Positions 48,564 to 57,555 of a stretch of 64,000 nt of DNA are shown here, piece after piece. Origin of the DNA: Chloroflexota bacterium (GTDB taxonomy: Bacteria; Chloroflexota; Anaerolineae; Caldilineales; Caldilineaceae). The notes below the pieces were generated by a model that saw only the letters and a list, made by a program, of their open reading frames with translations, searched no databases and was not told where the DNA came from. How positions within the stretch are numbered: the stretch's first letter is position 1; each line of letters opens with the position of its first letter. Location: the NCBI GenBank assembly GCA_018969295.1, contig JAGWYN010000002.1, positions 210,555 through 274,554 of the forward strand, given 5' to 3'. The position numbers and the translations under genes are program-made.

Positions 48564-50108
48564 TCATTCCTGGCCGTTCTGTAGGATTTCTGGGCCGGCG
48601 TAGAGCGCAGGGTTGCGTCCGTAGAGTTCTGTGGCCTCCAGCAGCCGAGCGGAGACATGGCCGTTCAGCTGTTCGGGCACAAAGCGCCAGGTCCAGTTGC
48701 CCGCTGCACGGCCGGGCAGGTTCATGCGTGCTTCGCTGCCGAGATTGAGCAAATCTTGCAGGGGGACAATTGCCGTGTCGGCCACGCTGCGAAAGGCCCC
48801 TTCGACCAGTGTCCAGGCAGCGTCGTGGCCGTCGGTCCGAAAATAACGTCGAAAGGCATCGCGTTCTGAGTCAGTTGCCGACGTGCGGTACCATCCCCAA
48901 CTGGTGTCGTTGTCGTGGGTGCCGGAATAGACGACAAAATTGCGTGTGAAATTGTGCGGCAGAAATTTGTCGGTCGCGTCCGTGCTGAAGGCAAACTGTA
49001 GAACTTTCATTCCGGGCAAGCCGAACCGGTCGCGCAGTTCAACTACATCGGGGGTAATCTCGCCGAGGTCTTCGGCGATGATGGGCAGATCTTCGCCCAG
49101 TTCGGAACGAACCGCCTCAAAAAAGTGGGCGCCGGGGCCGGGTACCCAACGTCCGTGGACAGCGGTCTCTGCGCTGGCTGGGATCTCCCAGTAGCCAGCA
49201 AACCCGCGAAAGTGGTCGATGCGTACGACGTCGTAGAGCTGCAGCGCTGCCTGGATCCGGCGAAGCCACCAGCGGTAGCCGTTCTGGGCCATTGTCTCCC
49301 AGCGGTACAGCGGGTTGCCCCAAAGCTGGCCGGTGACGCTGAAATAGTCGGGGGGAACCCCGGCTACCACTGTCGGTTGAAAGTCGTTGTCCAGGTAGAA
49401 CTCTTGGGGGTTGCTCCAGGCGTCGCTGCTGTCCATGGCCACGAAGATCGGAATGTCGCCGACCACCTCGATCCCTTGGTGGTTGGCATAGGCTTTCAGG
49501 GCCAGCCATTGCCGGTAAAAGAGCCATTGGTTGAGTTTGTGGCTGAACAGGGCAGCTGCATGCCGGGCGGAGGCGGCCGCCAGGGCAGCCGGCTGGCGGC
49601 TGCGCAGCGGCATCCCCCATTGATTCCAGGGGGCGCCTTGATGGGCATCTTTGAGCGCCATAAACAGCGCATAATCGTCCAGCCAGCCCGCCTGCTCAGC
49701 GCAGAACTGGGCAAACTCGGCTTGCAGCGCCGCAGATGCTCGCCGGGGGAATTCCTCGGCAATCTGTCGCAACAAAGGACGTTTCCAGGTGTAGAGGAGG
49801 CCGAAGTCGACCCGCTGGCGGTCAAAAACGGGTGCCTGGTCGAGCAGCGCCTGGTCGACCAGGCCAGCTTCCAGCAGATCTTCCAGGCTGATCAGAGAGG
49901 GGTTGCCAGCAAAAGAGCTGAAACTTTGATAGGGGCTGTCGCCGTAGCCAGTAGGCCCCAACGGCAGCACCTGCCAGAGCGTCTGGTGTGTGCTGGCCAA
50001 AAAATCGACCCAGCGGTAGGCATCCTGGTTGAACGAGCCGACGCCGTAAGGGCCGGGTAAGGATGTGGGGTGCAGCAGAACGCCGCTGCGCCGTACTGTC
50101 TGCATCAT
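48564..50108 (-). CDS. malQ: 4-alpha-glucanotransferase
   Basis: A 514-aa GH77 amylomaltase. The N-terminus RRSGVLLHPTSLPGPYGVGS followed by WQVLPLGPTGYGDSPYQ is diagnostic. The catalytic Asp lies in VVRIDHFRGFAGYW and the general acid in IIAEDLGEITPDV. It transfers maltooligosaccharide segments in glycogen or maltodextrin metabolism. The start is ATG 50108 with AAGGAG 9 nt upstream; a second ATG follows directly. No other glycogen gene is near. Confidence 0.95.
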   Translation of the reverse strand: MMQTVRRSGVLLHPTSLPGPYGVGSFNQDAYRWVDFLASTHQTLWQVLPLGPTGYGDSPYQSFSSFAGNPSLISLEDLLEAGLVDQALLDQAPVFDRQRVDFGLLYTWKRPLLRQIAEEFPRRASAALQAEFAQFCAEQAGWLDDYALFMALKDAHQGAPWNQWGMPLRSRQPAALAAASARHAAALFSHKLNQWLFYRQWLALKAYANHQGIEVVGDIPIFVAMDSSDAWSNPQEFYLDNDFQPTVVAGVPPDYFSVTGQLWGNPLYRWETMAQNGYRWWLRRIQAALQLYDVVRIDHFRGFAGYWEIPASAETAVHGRWVPGPGAHFFEAVRSELGEDLPIIAEDLGEITPDVVELRDRFGLPGMKVLQFAFSTDATDKFLPHNFTRNFVVYSGTHDNDTSWGWYRTSATDSERDAFRRYFRTDGHDAAWTLVEGAFRSVADTAIVPLQDLLNLGSEARMNLPGRAAGNWTWRFVPEQLNGHVSARLLEATELYGRNPALYAGPEILQNGQE

Positions 50109-50155
50109 CTGTTCAGGCTCCTTGTGTTTGTGCCCACTGTGCAGGTCGCCTTTTT

Positions 50156-50944
50156 TCAGAGCAGGGGGAACCGGACGCTTGTGACCCAGCCGACACCCAC
50201 CCAGAACAAAATGAGGCAGACCCCCACCCAGGCAAGCTCGGCCAGCCGGCGGTCGGCGATCTCCAGCGGCAATGGGCGGCCAGGCAGCCCGGCCGGTGGA
50301 CGATACCGCGGCAAGATCCCAGCCATCCCCAATCCCCCTCCGATCAGCCCCCCGATATGTCCCCAGTTATCGATAAAGCTGGCGCTGAACCCGATCAACA
50401 GGTTGAGGGCCAACACCAAAAGCATGTTTTGCAAAACTGCCCGGCCCTGGTCACCGAAATGATGGCGGTAGCGCAGAAAGAAAACTGTAGTGGCGCCGAG
50501 CAGCCCAAAGATCGCCCCGGAGGCGCCGACGGAGATCGAACCAGAAAACGCATAGCTGAGCAGGCTGCCGTACAGGCCGCTGATTAGAAAGACGGCCAGG
50601 AAGCGCAGGTGCCCGATGTAGCCTTCCAAAAGCGGCCCCAGCGTGTAGAGCGCGTACAGGTTGAAGAGCAGGTGTATGACGCCGCTGTGGAGAAAGACGG
50701 CGGTCAAAAGCCGCCAGAGCTGGCCTTCAGCGACCAACTCGTCGACCTTGGCCCCCAGCAAGATCAGTACACGGAGATCGGTGCGCGTGAGCGAGGTCCA
50801 GGATCCAAAGATCCAGAGGCTGAGCAGCACGGACACGACAAAGAGGGCCAGAAGGATACCCAACAGCCCGCGCGTGACGAGGGGGCTGCTCAGACGAATG
50901 TAAAATTGCGGCACTTCCTCGGGGGACTCTGGCGGAAGGTTCAT
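50156..50944 (-). CDS. rhomboid-family intramembrane serine protease
   Basis: A 262-aa protein with six to seven membrane helices. The catalytic Ser is in GASGAIFGLLGA and the His in DNWGHIGGLIGG. HLLFNLYALYTLGPLLEGYI holds the conserved HxxxN region. It cleaves transmembrane segments of unknown substrates. The start codon overlaps the gmk stop (ATGA), so it is translationally coupled to a nucleotide kinase gene. Both proteases of this window (S2P and rhomboid) are within 7 kb. Confidence 0.92.
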   Translation of the reverse strand: MNLPPESPEEVPQFYIRLSSPLVTRGLLGILLALFVVSVLLSLWIFGSWTSLTRTDLRVLILLGAKVDELVAEGQLWRLLTAVFLHSGVIHLLFNLYALYTLGPLLEGYIGHLRFLAVFLISGLYGSLLSYAFSGSISVGASGAIFGLLGATTVFFLRYRHHFGDQGRAVLQNMLLVLALNLLIGFSASFIDNWGHIGGLIGGGLGMAGILPRYRPPAGLPGRPLPLEIADRRLAELAWVGVCLILFWVGVGWVTSVRFPLL

Positions 50945-51594
50945 AGCACCACCGGTACCCAGTCCACGCGACTTTTTTCTGCCCGAATGATGCTGAGCAC
51001 CTCCTGGACAGCAGCCTCCAGCTGCTCTTCGCGGTTGATGACGATGTAATCAAATTCGGTAAAGCGGCGCAGCTCGCGCCGGGCTGTGACCACGCGCATC
51101 TTGAGTTGGTCGGCCTCCTCTGTTTTACGTTGCAGCAGACGGCGGACCAGCTTGTCTTCGCTTTCTGCCGTCAGAAAGATGGTCACGGCACTGGGAACCA
51201 GGGCACGGATGGTCGCTGCCCCTTGCACGTCGATCCGCATCACCACATCCTGCCCACTCAACAGCGCTTCGCGCACATGCTTTTTGGGGATGCCTTTGTA
51301 GTCTCCGTAGACGACTGCGTACTCGAGCAACTCTTCGTTTTCGATCATCTCGGCAAATTCGCCGACCGAAACAAAATAGTAGTCGACGCCGTCGACCTCT
51401 GCTGGGCGTCTGGGGCGGGTTGTCGCCGTGACGACAAAATGAAAGGGATAATTGGTCTTTTTCAGCCCACAGATGATCGAGTCTTTTCCTACCCCGCTGG
51501 GGCCTGACAACACCACCAGCACAGGCCGCGGCGCGTTGAGACTGGCATACAGCTGCTCAACTTCCTGGTCTGGTTCATGGATTGCACTGTTCAC
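50941..51594 (-). CDS. gmk: guanylate kinase
   Basis: A 217-aa enzyme that phosphorylates GMP to GDP. The P-loop is SGPSGVGKDS, the GMP-binding region is TTRPRRPAEVDGVDYYFVS, and the lid is RLLQRKTEEADQLKMR. Translation begins at GTG 51594, preceded by AAGGGAGG 5 nt upstream; the long upstream extension of the frame crosses the divergent promoter region and is not coding. It is upstream of and coupled to the rhomboid gene. Confidence 0.93.
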   Translation of the reverse strand: MNSAIHEPDQEVEQLYASLNAPRPVLVVLSGPSGVGKDSIICGLKKTNYPFHFVVTATTRPRRPAEVDGVDYYFVSVGEFAEMIENEELLEYAVVYGDYKGIPKKHVREALLSGQDVVMRIDVQGAATIRALVPSAVTIFLTAESEDKLVRRLLQRKTEEADQLKMRVVTARRELRRFTEFDYIVINREEQLEAAVQEVLSIIRAEKSRVDWVPVVL

Positions 51595-51642
51595 CGTTTC
51601 CTCCCTTGGAACTGGACGAGTCTCGCCGCACAGTCGAGCAGT

Positions 51643-51672
51643 TTGAAGGGATCTGCGCTTTGCGCGTATAAT
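51643..51672 (+). promoter_or_regulatory. candidate promoter of the FmdB-type gene
   Basis: TTGAAG (51643-51648), an 18-bp spacer and a perfect TATAAT (51667-51672), about 64 bp before the ATG. It lies in the gmk/fmdB divergent region. Confidence 0.55.
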
Positions 51673-51735
51673 CCTTACAATTTCTTTATTCTGCCAGTAT
51701 ACGTGAAAAGACAGAGAGCCAACAAGGGGGGGCAT

Positions 51736-52134
51736 ATGCCGATCTACGAATACAGCTGTCTGGACTGCCGAAAACGGGTCAACATTTTTTTTCGGAGCAT
51801 GGCCGAAGCGAGCGATGCGGCTGCTCGCTGCCCGTTGTGTGGAGGGAGCCAGCTGCGTCGGCTGGTCAGCCGGGTGGCTGTGCTCAAATCTGAAGAGAGC
51901 CGTCTGGACCATCTGGCTGACCCGTCGTTCATGGCAGGGCTGGAGAACGAAGACCCGCGCGCGCTGGCCGGTTTCATGCGGAAGATGAGCGACGAAATGG
52001 GCGAGCCGCTCGACGCTGAAATGAACGAGATGGTCGACCGTCTCGAACGGGGAGAGAGCCCCGAATCGATCGAACAGTCTATGCCCGAAAGCGTAGACGC
52101 TGCGGGCAGCAGTGAAGCGGGGCTCTCTTTTTAG
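51736..52134 (+). CDS. FmdB-family zinc-ribbon protein
   Basis: A 132-aa protein. The N-terminus MPIYEYSCLDCRKRVNIFF with CPLCGGSQLRRLVSRV gives the CxxC...CxxC zinc ribbon of the FmdB family (regulatory protein, putative). The remaining 85 residues are acidic and helical, rich in Glu and Met, longer than the minimal family member. AAGGGGGG precedes the ATG. FmdB-type proteins are widespread and their role is poorly defined; they may act in transcription or ribosome-related processes. Confidence 0.88.
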   Translation: MPIYEYSCLDCRKRVNIFFRSMAEASDAAARCPLCGGSQLRRLVSRVAVLKSEESRLDHLADPSFMAGLENEDPRALAGFMRKMSDEMGEPLDAEMNEMVDRLERGESPESIEQSMPESVDAAGSSEAGLSF

Positions 52135-52170
52135 ACGAGTCAGGGAATTTCGGTGCGCCCGAAGGGCCAG

Positions 52171-52500
52171 CTAGATCTTTTCGAAGCGAGCCACTTCCAG
52201 GACAAAGACGGTGGCGCCCCCCATATGTTTTTCGACCGGTGTTGGGATATGGACCTCGCCCGGCTCCATGACGGGTGGCAGCGGTGTCACATACTGGATG
52301 CGGCTTGGGCAGCTTTCGCGAAAGATCCCCAACACATCCTCCACCTTGTCGTCGTCGACTCCGCAAAAAATTGTGGTGTTGCCGACGCGCAAAAACCCTC
52401 CTGTTGTGCTGGTCACAGTCGCTGAAAATCCTCGCCGGGCCAGCCGGTCGAGCACGTTGCGGGTATCGTCGCTGTTGATAATGGCCATTACCAGTTTCAT
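52171..52500 (-). CDS. DarA-like (DUF970) c-di-AMP receptor
   Basis: A 109-aa PII-like protein: MKLVMAIINSDDTRNVLDRL, FSATVTSTTGGFLRVGNTTI and a C-terminal GATVFVLEV strand. The family binds cyclic di-AMP as a trimer in Firmicutes. AAGGAG lies about 9 nt before ATG 52500. It is directly downstream of tmk, as in Bacillus, where yaaQ (darA) follows tmk. Its target protein is not known, and no c-di-AMP synthase is in this window. Confidence 0.9.
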   Translation of the reverse strand: MKLVMAIINSDDTRNVLDRLARRGFSATVTSTTGGFLRVGNTTIFCGVDDDKVEDVLGIFRESCPSRIQYVTPLPPVMEPGEVHIPTPVEKHMGGATVFVLEVARFEKI

Positions 52501-52562
52501 CGTGGGTCGCTCCTTTTCAAAAGATCCATCTACGCACATCCTGCTGTTCACAGCACTGTCGT

Positions 52563-53213
52563 TTATCCTCTGGCTGGGGGGGGACGGCGCTCTGCCAACA
52601 GCACCGCTACCCGGTCCAGAACCAGGCTGTGCAAGACCTCCACAGGCTGGCCGGCGTCGAGCAGACACCACCGCCCAGGGTCTGCCGCTGCCAAGGCCAG
52701 ATACCCTTGTCGCACCCGCTGGTGGAAGGCTGCAGCCTGGCTTTCCATCCGATTCCACTCCTCTGCAGCGCCGCGCCGTTTGCGTTCCAGGCCGGTATGG
52801 ACGTCGATGTCCAGATAGAGGGTCAGCGCCGGCAGTAGCCCGCCCGTCGCATAGTCTCCCAGCTGACGTAAGGCTGTCAGCAACTGGCCGTGCCCATACC
52901 CTTGATAGGCGAGTGTGCTGTCTATGTAGCGGTCACACAGCACAACCTGTCCGGCGGCCAGGGCGGGTCGCACGACCGTATCGACCAGCTGCGCACGCGC
53001 AGCCTGAAAGAGCAAGGTTTCGGCCCGCGGGCTCATTGTGGTGAAGGCTGGGTCCAGCAACAGGCCCCGGATTGCATCTCCGAGCGGTGTCCCTCCTGGT
53101 TCTCGGGTCAGCAAGACAGCCTCGCCGCGGTCGGCGAGTGCTGCGCCCAGCAACCGGATCTGGGTCGTCTTCCCGCTGCCTTCTGGTCCCTCGAACGTGA
53201 TCAACAGACTCAC
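52563..53213 (-). CDS. tmk: thymidylate kinase
   Basis: A 216-aa dTMP kinase. The P-loop is EGPEGSGKTT (8-17), then TREPGGTPLGDAIR and the DRY motif in LCDRYIDSTLAYQGYG. Translation starts at GTG 53213 with AAGGAT upstream. It is essential for dTTP synthesis. Genes for an R3H ATPase upstream and DarA downstream flank it on the same strand. Confidence 0.94.
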   Translation of the reverse strand: MSLLITFEGPEGSGKTTQIRLLGAALADRGEAVLLTREPGGTPLGDAIRGLLLDPAFTTMSPRAETLLFQAARAQLVDTVVRPALAAGQVVLCDRYIDSTLAYQGYGHGQLLTALRQLGDYATGGLLPALTLYLDIDVHTGLERKRRGAAEEWNRMESQAAAFHQRVRQGYLALAAADPGRWCLLDAGQPVEVLHSLVLDRVAVLLAERRPPPARG

Positions 53214-53234
53214 AGTGCGATCCTTGTCGCTAAA

Positions 53235-54833
53235 CTAGCGGCGGAAAATTCGTACCCGGCGGTAGGGGTCGCGACCATGGCTGTGGCTGATCAGGTTGGC
53301 CGCACGTGCCAGCTGGTGTTGCTGGCTGCGAATCATCGCCGACTGCGGGCTCAAAATGACGTCGGAGGCCCCGTTGAGCACCCGCTGGATTGCCTCCTGG
53401 GTCTCGCGCATGGCCTCATCCAAGGCGTCGATCGGGGCGACCGAGAGGTGGAAGAGGTCGACCAGCACCTGTTCCATCTGAGCGCCGGTGTTGCTGCGCA
53501 AGATATAGACTGGAATGCCCCGTCGTTCGGCGTCCTGGATTGGTGCTGGCTGTTGGCGGTAGTAGTTTTTGAGCGTCATTACAGCATCGGCTGCGTTCAG
53601 GTTGTCGACGAGTTGGATTGGCACGTTGAGCGTGGTGGCCGCTGCACGCAGGCGATTTTGGCCTACGCCGTACGGGTAGATGCGCACCGGGCCACGCCGA
53701 GCTGGCTCTGCGGGCTCGGGGTCGCTGGCAGGTGGGCTCAGGTGCACCTGCCCATTGCTCTCGCTGGCCAGTGGCCTGCTCGCTTCGTGTCTGCGTCGGC
53801 TCCGTCCGGAGAAGTCGCTGTGGGCAGGGGGTGTTTCGCTGCGGCGAATCTGAATTTTTCCCTGTTCGTCGACAAAGCGTTCTTCAGGAGCCAGCTCGCG
53901 GCCACGCAGGATGGAGTCGACCGCCTCGGCGACATCGTGGTGGACCACCACATGCTGGCGATCCTTGATCTCGATCAGGACATCAAAGGTCGGGGGGGCT
54001 CGCCGCTCGAGCACGCTTTTTTGTGTTCCACGCCGCCGTGCCTCCTCGTCGGAGAGGGTGACCGACTCGATGCCTCCCACCAGATCGCTGAGCGTCGGGT
54101 TCATCAAAAGATTTTCGAGGCTGTTGCCATGCGCCGTGCCGATCAGCTGTACCCCCCGCTCGGCGATGGTGCGAGCCGCGATCGCCTCCAACTCGCGTCC
54201 GATCTCGTCGATCACGATCACTTCGGGCATGTGGTTCTCGACCGCCTCGATCATCAGTTCGTGTTGCAGCGATGGATTGGGAACTTGCATTCGCCGGGAA
54301 CGGCCAATCGCTGGATGGGGGATATCGCCGTCTCCGGCGATTTCGTTGCTGGTATCGACGATGACCACTCGTTTGACTGCGCTGCGCAGGCGTGCAGCCT
54401 CGCGCAGCAGCGTGGTCTTGCCGACCCCAGGCCGTCCAAGCAACAAGATGCTGCGATCGCCGTCGACAATGTCCTGGATGATCTCGATCGCACCGTAGAC
54501 AGCCCGCCCGACCCGGCAGGTCAGCCCGACGACCTCTCCTTTGCGGTTGCGGATGGCGGAGATGCGATGCAGCGTCCGCTCGATCCCTGCTCGATTGTCG
54601 GCTCCAAAATCGCCGACCTGGGCGACCACCCCCTGCAGATCCTGCTGCGTCACTTCCTGTTCGTTGAGCACCAGCTCGCTGTCGGCAAACCGCGCCTCGG
54701 GCAGGCGTCCCAGATCCAGGATAATTTCAATCAAGCTGCCTTTGCGTTCCGACTGCTCCAGTGTGCTGCGGATGCGATCGGGCAGGATAGCCAGCAACAG
54801 GTCCAGATCATCTGTAATTTGCAGTGTGTTCAT
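53235..54833 (-). CDS. Ycf45/SpoIIIAA-like AAA ATPase with C-terminal R3H domain
   Basis: A 532-aa protein. The N-terminal 110 residues precede a RecA/AAA-type ATPase with Walker A GRPGVGKTTLL and Walker B VIVIDEIGRELEA; GTAHGNSLENLL is the family signature. A basic, Pro-rich linker follows, then a region with NVPIQLVDNLNAADAVMTLK. The C-terminal R3H motif is R-S-Q-Q-H in MIRSQQHQLARAANL. The family (Ycf45) is conserved in cyanobacteria, plastids and Chloroflexota. The R3H domain implies single-stranded nucleic-acid binding. ATG 54833 has no clear ribosome-binding site. Confidence 0.9.
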   Translation of the reverse strand: MNTLQITDDLDLLLAILPDRIRSTLEQSERKGSLIEIILDLGRLPEARFADSELVLNEQEVTQQDLQGVVAQVGDFGADNRAGIERTLHRISAIRNRKGEVVGLTCRVGRAVYGAIEIIQDIVDGDRSILLLGRPGVGKTTLLREAARLRSAVKRVVIVDTSNEIAGDGDIPHPAIGRSRRMQVPNPSLQHELMIEAVENHMPEVIVIDEIGRELEAIAARTIAERGVQLIGTAHGNSLENLLMNPTLSDLVGGIESVTLSDEEARRRGTQKSVLERRAPPTFDVLIEIKDRQHVVVHHDVAEAVDSILRGRELAPEERFVDEQGKIQIRRSETPPAHSDFSGRSRRRHEASRPLASESNGQVHLSPPASDPEPAEPARRGPVRIYPYGVGQNRLRAAATTLNVPIQLVDNLNAADAVMTLKNYYRQQPAPIQDAERRGIPVYILRSNTGAQMEQVLVDLFHLSVAPIDALDEAMRETQEAIQRVLNGASDVILSPQSAMIRSQQHQLARAANLISHSHGRDPYRRVRIFRR

Positions 54834-54861
54834 ATGAAGTTGTTGACGTGCAGAAGATTCA

Positions 54862-56007
54862 TCATAGGGGGGCTGCGACCGATGTACTGCGGCTTGGTTT
54901 CTCACACAACGTTTCCTGAATCGACAAAGATAGACGGCCAAGGTTGGCCAGCCGGGGTGAAGCGGAAAACGGGCAGATCTCTGCGGCGGGCACAGCGAGC
55001 GACGGCATAATTTTGTTGGCCGTCTCTACCGCTGGCCTGAAGACAGCTGTGCGCTGGCGCACCCATCTGACCAGCGGTTTTACCAGACGAATCCGATCGA
55101 CCAGCGGCACAAATCCCAGCTCTTCCAACAAAGCACCCACCCCCCCCTGGTAGTCGCTGGACGCAAAATAGAGCGGGGCTGTGCTTGTCTGGGCGACTGC
55201 CAGGATCTCTTCAAACAACCTGCGCAGCGGGCGGCTTTCTGGCTGACACCAGGCTGTCCAGACCCGCAGCCAGCTCCCCTGGGGCCCTTCCAGCAGATGG
55301 AAGGCACCCGTCAGCTCCCCGGCGGATCGCATCAGGTACACCTCACCCGTGGCAAGGCCCAAATTCTGAACAAAGCGTTCCCCTGGCCCGCACTCCTCCC
55401 CCACCCCCTCGGCCTGGCGCACAGGCGGAGGGGTCGACCCCCTGTAAAGCTGCCAGAGATCCCAGCAGTCGACCGGACGACAAGGCTGTACCGAGCATGC
55501 TTTTTCAGAGCGTGCCTTTCCAGAGTTTGTCCCTGCTCGGGCAGGATAGCGCCAGACGGTCTGGTGTGCAAAAGGCTCAAAACCAACCGTTGCCAGCGTC
55601 TGGAGCAGCAGAGGCTGGTCAGGAGCGTCGGCGTAGAGGCGGTCGAAACCACAGGTTGCTGCCTGATGAACGCAATAGGCGAGCAGCTTGTTCCAGATCG
55701 CCGGGTGGCCAGAAGGGGCGTCCAGGCTTGGGCTCAGGCAGAGCAGCTTGCCCGCGCGGGGCGAGGGAGAGCGTCCAAGCTGCACAAACCCTTCATGTAC
55801 CAGCCCATGCCCAGCCTGCCGCAGCACGTAGGTTACGCTTTGCTGCCTCCCCCCTGGCAGGAGGGAGAGCAGGGCAGCCAACCAGCTCGAACGCAAAGAA
55901 AGAAATGCCTGGTCGTCGAGCAGACAGGTTGTCTGCCGGCTGAGACGGTAAAGCAGGTAGATGTCGTCAAGTCGAAACGGGCGAATCGCCAAGTGTGCAA
56001 CCCTCAC
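54862..56007 (-). CDS. GNAT-like acetyltransferase, two-domain
   Basis: A protein of about 381 aa of the N-acetyltransferase (GNAT) type. The N-terminus HLAIRPFRLDDIYLLYRLS is typical of RimI-like proteins. The second half (VYLMRSAGELTGAFHLLEGP, ALLEELGFVPLVDRIRLVKPL) looks like another GNAT domain with the usual 'GF' beta-bulge. The start is uncertain: GTG 56007 is used, TTG 55992 and ATG 56097 are possible. The Arg/Leu-rich tail after residue 330 is unusual. Substrate and partner are unknown. It lies just upstream of the R3H ATPase gene. Confidence 0.65.
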   Translation of the reverse strand: MRVAHLAIRPFRLDDIYLLYRLSRQTTCLLDDQAFLSLRSSWLAALLSLLPGGRQQSVTYVLRQAGHGLVHEGFVQLGRSPSPRAGKLLCLSPSLDAPSGHPAIWNKLLAYCVHQAATCGFDRLYADAPDQPLLLQTLATVGFEPFAHQTVWRYPARAGTNSGKARSEKACSVQPCRPVDCWDLWQLYRGSTPPPVRQAEGVGEECGPGERFVQNLGLATGEVYLMRSAGELTGAFHLLEGPQGSWLRVWTAWCQPESRPLRRLFEEILAVAQTSTAPLYFASSDYQGGVGALLEELGFVPLVDRIRLVKPLVRWVRQRTAVFRPAVETANKIMPSLAVPAAEICPFSASPRLANLGRLSLSIQETLCEKPSRSTSVAAPL

Positions 56008-56184
56008 CCTAGAGAGCGGTGAACCGCAACCCTTCCCGAACCATTCACCACTAACAACACTTCTTTCCAGTCTACCCCAAAAGAGGAGAACAGACAAGTA
56101 GTTTGAGTGACAATTGAATTATGTAAATTTTTTTGCTGGCCAACGGCTCTCTGTCCTGCGTTCAACAACACATTTTTTCCCAGG

Positions 56185-56213
56185 TTTACGAAATTGTGGA
56201 AGTATGTTATCCT
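56185..56213 (+). promoter_or_regulatory. candidate promoter of the secreted protein gene
   Basis: TTTACG (56185-56190) and TATCCT (56208-56213), each with four matches to the consensus, are separated by exactly 17 bp. They lie in a locally AT-rich leader (56101-56301) that contains no gene. Confidence 0.4.
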
Positions 56214-56301
56214 AACAGAGCACTTCAGTCACATGGCAATTCGCACAACCAGTTGATTTGCATTTTCTACACACAAATCGTTTTGAAAGGGGTTTTGAGG
56301 C

Positions 56302-57501
56302 ATGCGTTCAAAATTGGCTTCTTTGGCATTGGTGTTCATATTGTTGTTGGCTTCCTTCAGCACAGCGTTGGCACAGGAGGCTTTGTTCTGCGGCGATCTG
56401 GAAGAGGCGGACTGTGCGTTGTTGACGACAGCTGCTGTCAACCTGCAGAGTGTTTCGTCGTATCAGGCGTCCGCCACCTACAGTGTGGATCTGGCGGGCA
56501 TCCCTGGCCTGCCAGACACCGCGGTCGCGGTCGATGTGGAAGGCGCCTTCAGCTATGGGGAGTCTGCCCAGGCTGCGATGTCCGTGTTGGCCGGGCTCCA
56601 GACCCAGGAAGATTTGACGAATGTCATGGTCGAATCTCCGGAGGCCATCGTGGACTTCTACAATGGCTGGTCGTTCGACATGGAGATCTCCGCCAGCCTC
56701 GGCGAGGCATTGGCGGGTGTCCTCTCTGCGGACACTGGCTACGCCATTCCGGCTGAACTCAGTGTGCCTTTGGTGCTCCAAGAGGGTGTCCTGTATGTGG
56801 ATGTCACCGAGATTGCTCCGCTGCTGGATGGGATGCAAGATTTGACCGGTTGGATCGGCTTTGAATTTGGCCCTGTGCTGGCTGCGGCGGCGGAACAGGG
56901 GCTTCTGGCTGACTTTGCTGCCCAGGCGGATGGTGGGGCGGGAGATGCTGCCACAGCAGGTGCGCTGGCAGGGGTGGCGTTGCTCAGCAATCCGGGTGCT
57001 TTCGAGCCCTTCATGAGCATTGAGCGTGGCGAAGATATCGACTTGGATGGGACAGAGGCGGCCACTTTTGTGACCACGCTGGACATTGCCAGCCTGATCA
57101 GCAGCCCAGAATTTGTTGAACTTGTCAAGAGCCTGGCGGCCTCTGGGGTGCTGGGGGAGGGTGCACCCAGCGCCGCCGATATCGACCAGGCACTGGCGAT
57201 GGTGGGCATGATGGGTCCTGTCCTTTTCCAGGGTCTGAGTGCTGAGAGCGTGACTGCAGTTGGCATTGAGGAGCCCAGCTATGTGCTTGCGCAGAGCAAC
57301 AGCTTCAACTGGGATCTCGCCGGTCTGCTGCAGATGGCGGCGATGAGCGGTGCGTTGCCCCCAGAGATGGCCGGCACAGGGGCCGCTTCGGTCGACATTT
57401 TGGCGGAGGTGATCAACTCTGCGCTCAACGAGGCGCAGGAGATCGAGGCGCCGGCAGACGCCCTGATCGTGCCTGCCGAAGCGATGATGCAGCAGCCGTA
57501 A
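56302..57501 (+). CDS. secreted protein of unknown function
   Basis: A 399-aa acidic protein. A clear signal peptide (residues 1-25, ending ALA-QEA) is followed by repeated Val/Ala-rich beta segments. DVEGAFSYGESAQAAM, GWSFDMEISASLGEAL and the later GEDIDLDGTEAATFVTTLD form a pattern reminiscent of LolA/LppX-like lipoprotein carrier folds, but there is no lipobox. The family is not recognised. The gene is isolated, with its own candidate promoter and a convergent terminator downstream. GAAAGGGG lies about 12 nt before the ATG. Confidence 0.85.
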   Translation: MRSKLASLALVFILLLASFSTALAQEALFCGDLEEADCALLTTAAVNLQSVSSYQASATYSVDLAGIPGLPDTAVAVDVEGAFSYGESAQAAMSVLAGLQTQEDLTNVMVESPEAIVDFYNGWSFDMEISASLGEALAGVLSADTGYAIPAELSVPLVLQEGVLYVDVTEIAPLLDGMQDLTGWIGFEFGPVLAAAAEQGLLADFAAQADGGAGDAATAGALAGVALLSNPGAFEPFMSIERGEDIDLDGTEAATFVTTLDIASLISSPEFVELVKSLAASGVLGEGAPSAADIDQALAMVGMMGPVLFQGLSAESVTAVGIEEPSYVLAQSNSFNWDLAGLLQMAAMSGALPPEMAGTGAASVDILAEVINSALNEAQEIEAPADALIVPAEAMMQQP

Positions 57502-57511
57502 TGTAGACCCT

Positions 57512-57549
57512 TGGGGGATGGACGAAAACCCTCTCTCGTCCATCCCCCA
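57512..57549. terminator. strong hairpin between convergent genes
   Basis: A perfect 14-bp stem (57512-57525 with 57536-57549) and a 10-nt loop lie between the secreted protein gene and the META-domain gene. There is no long T-tract on either side. Its position between convergent stop codons fits a bidirectional terminator. Confidence 0.65.
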
Positions 57550-57555
57550 GGCTTC

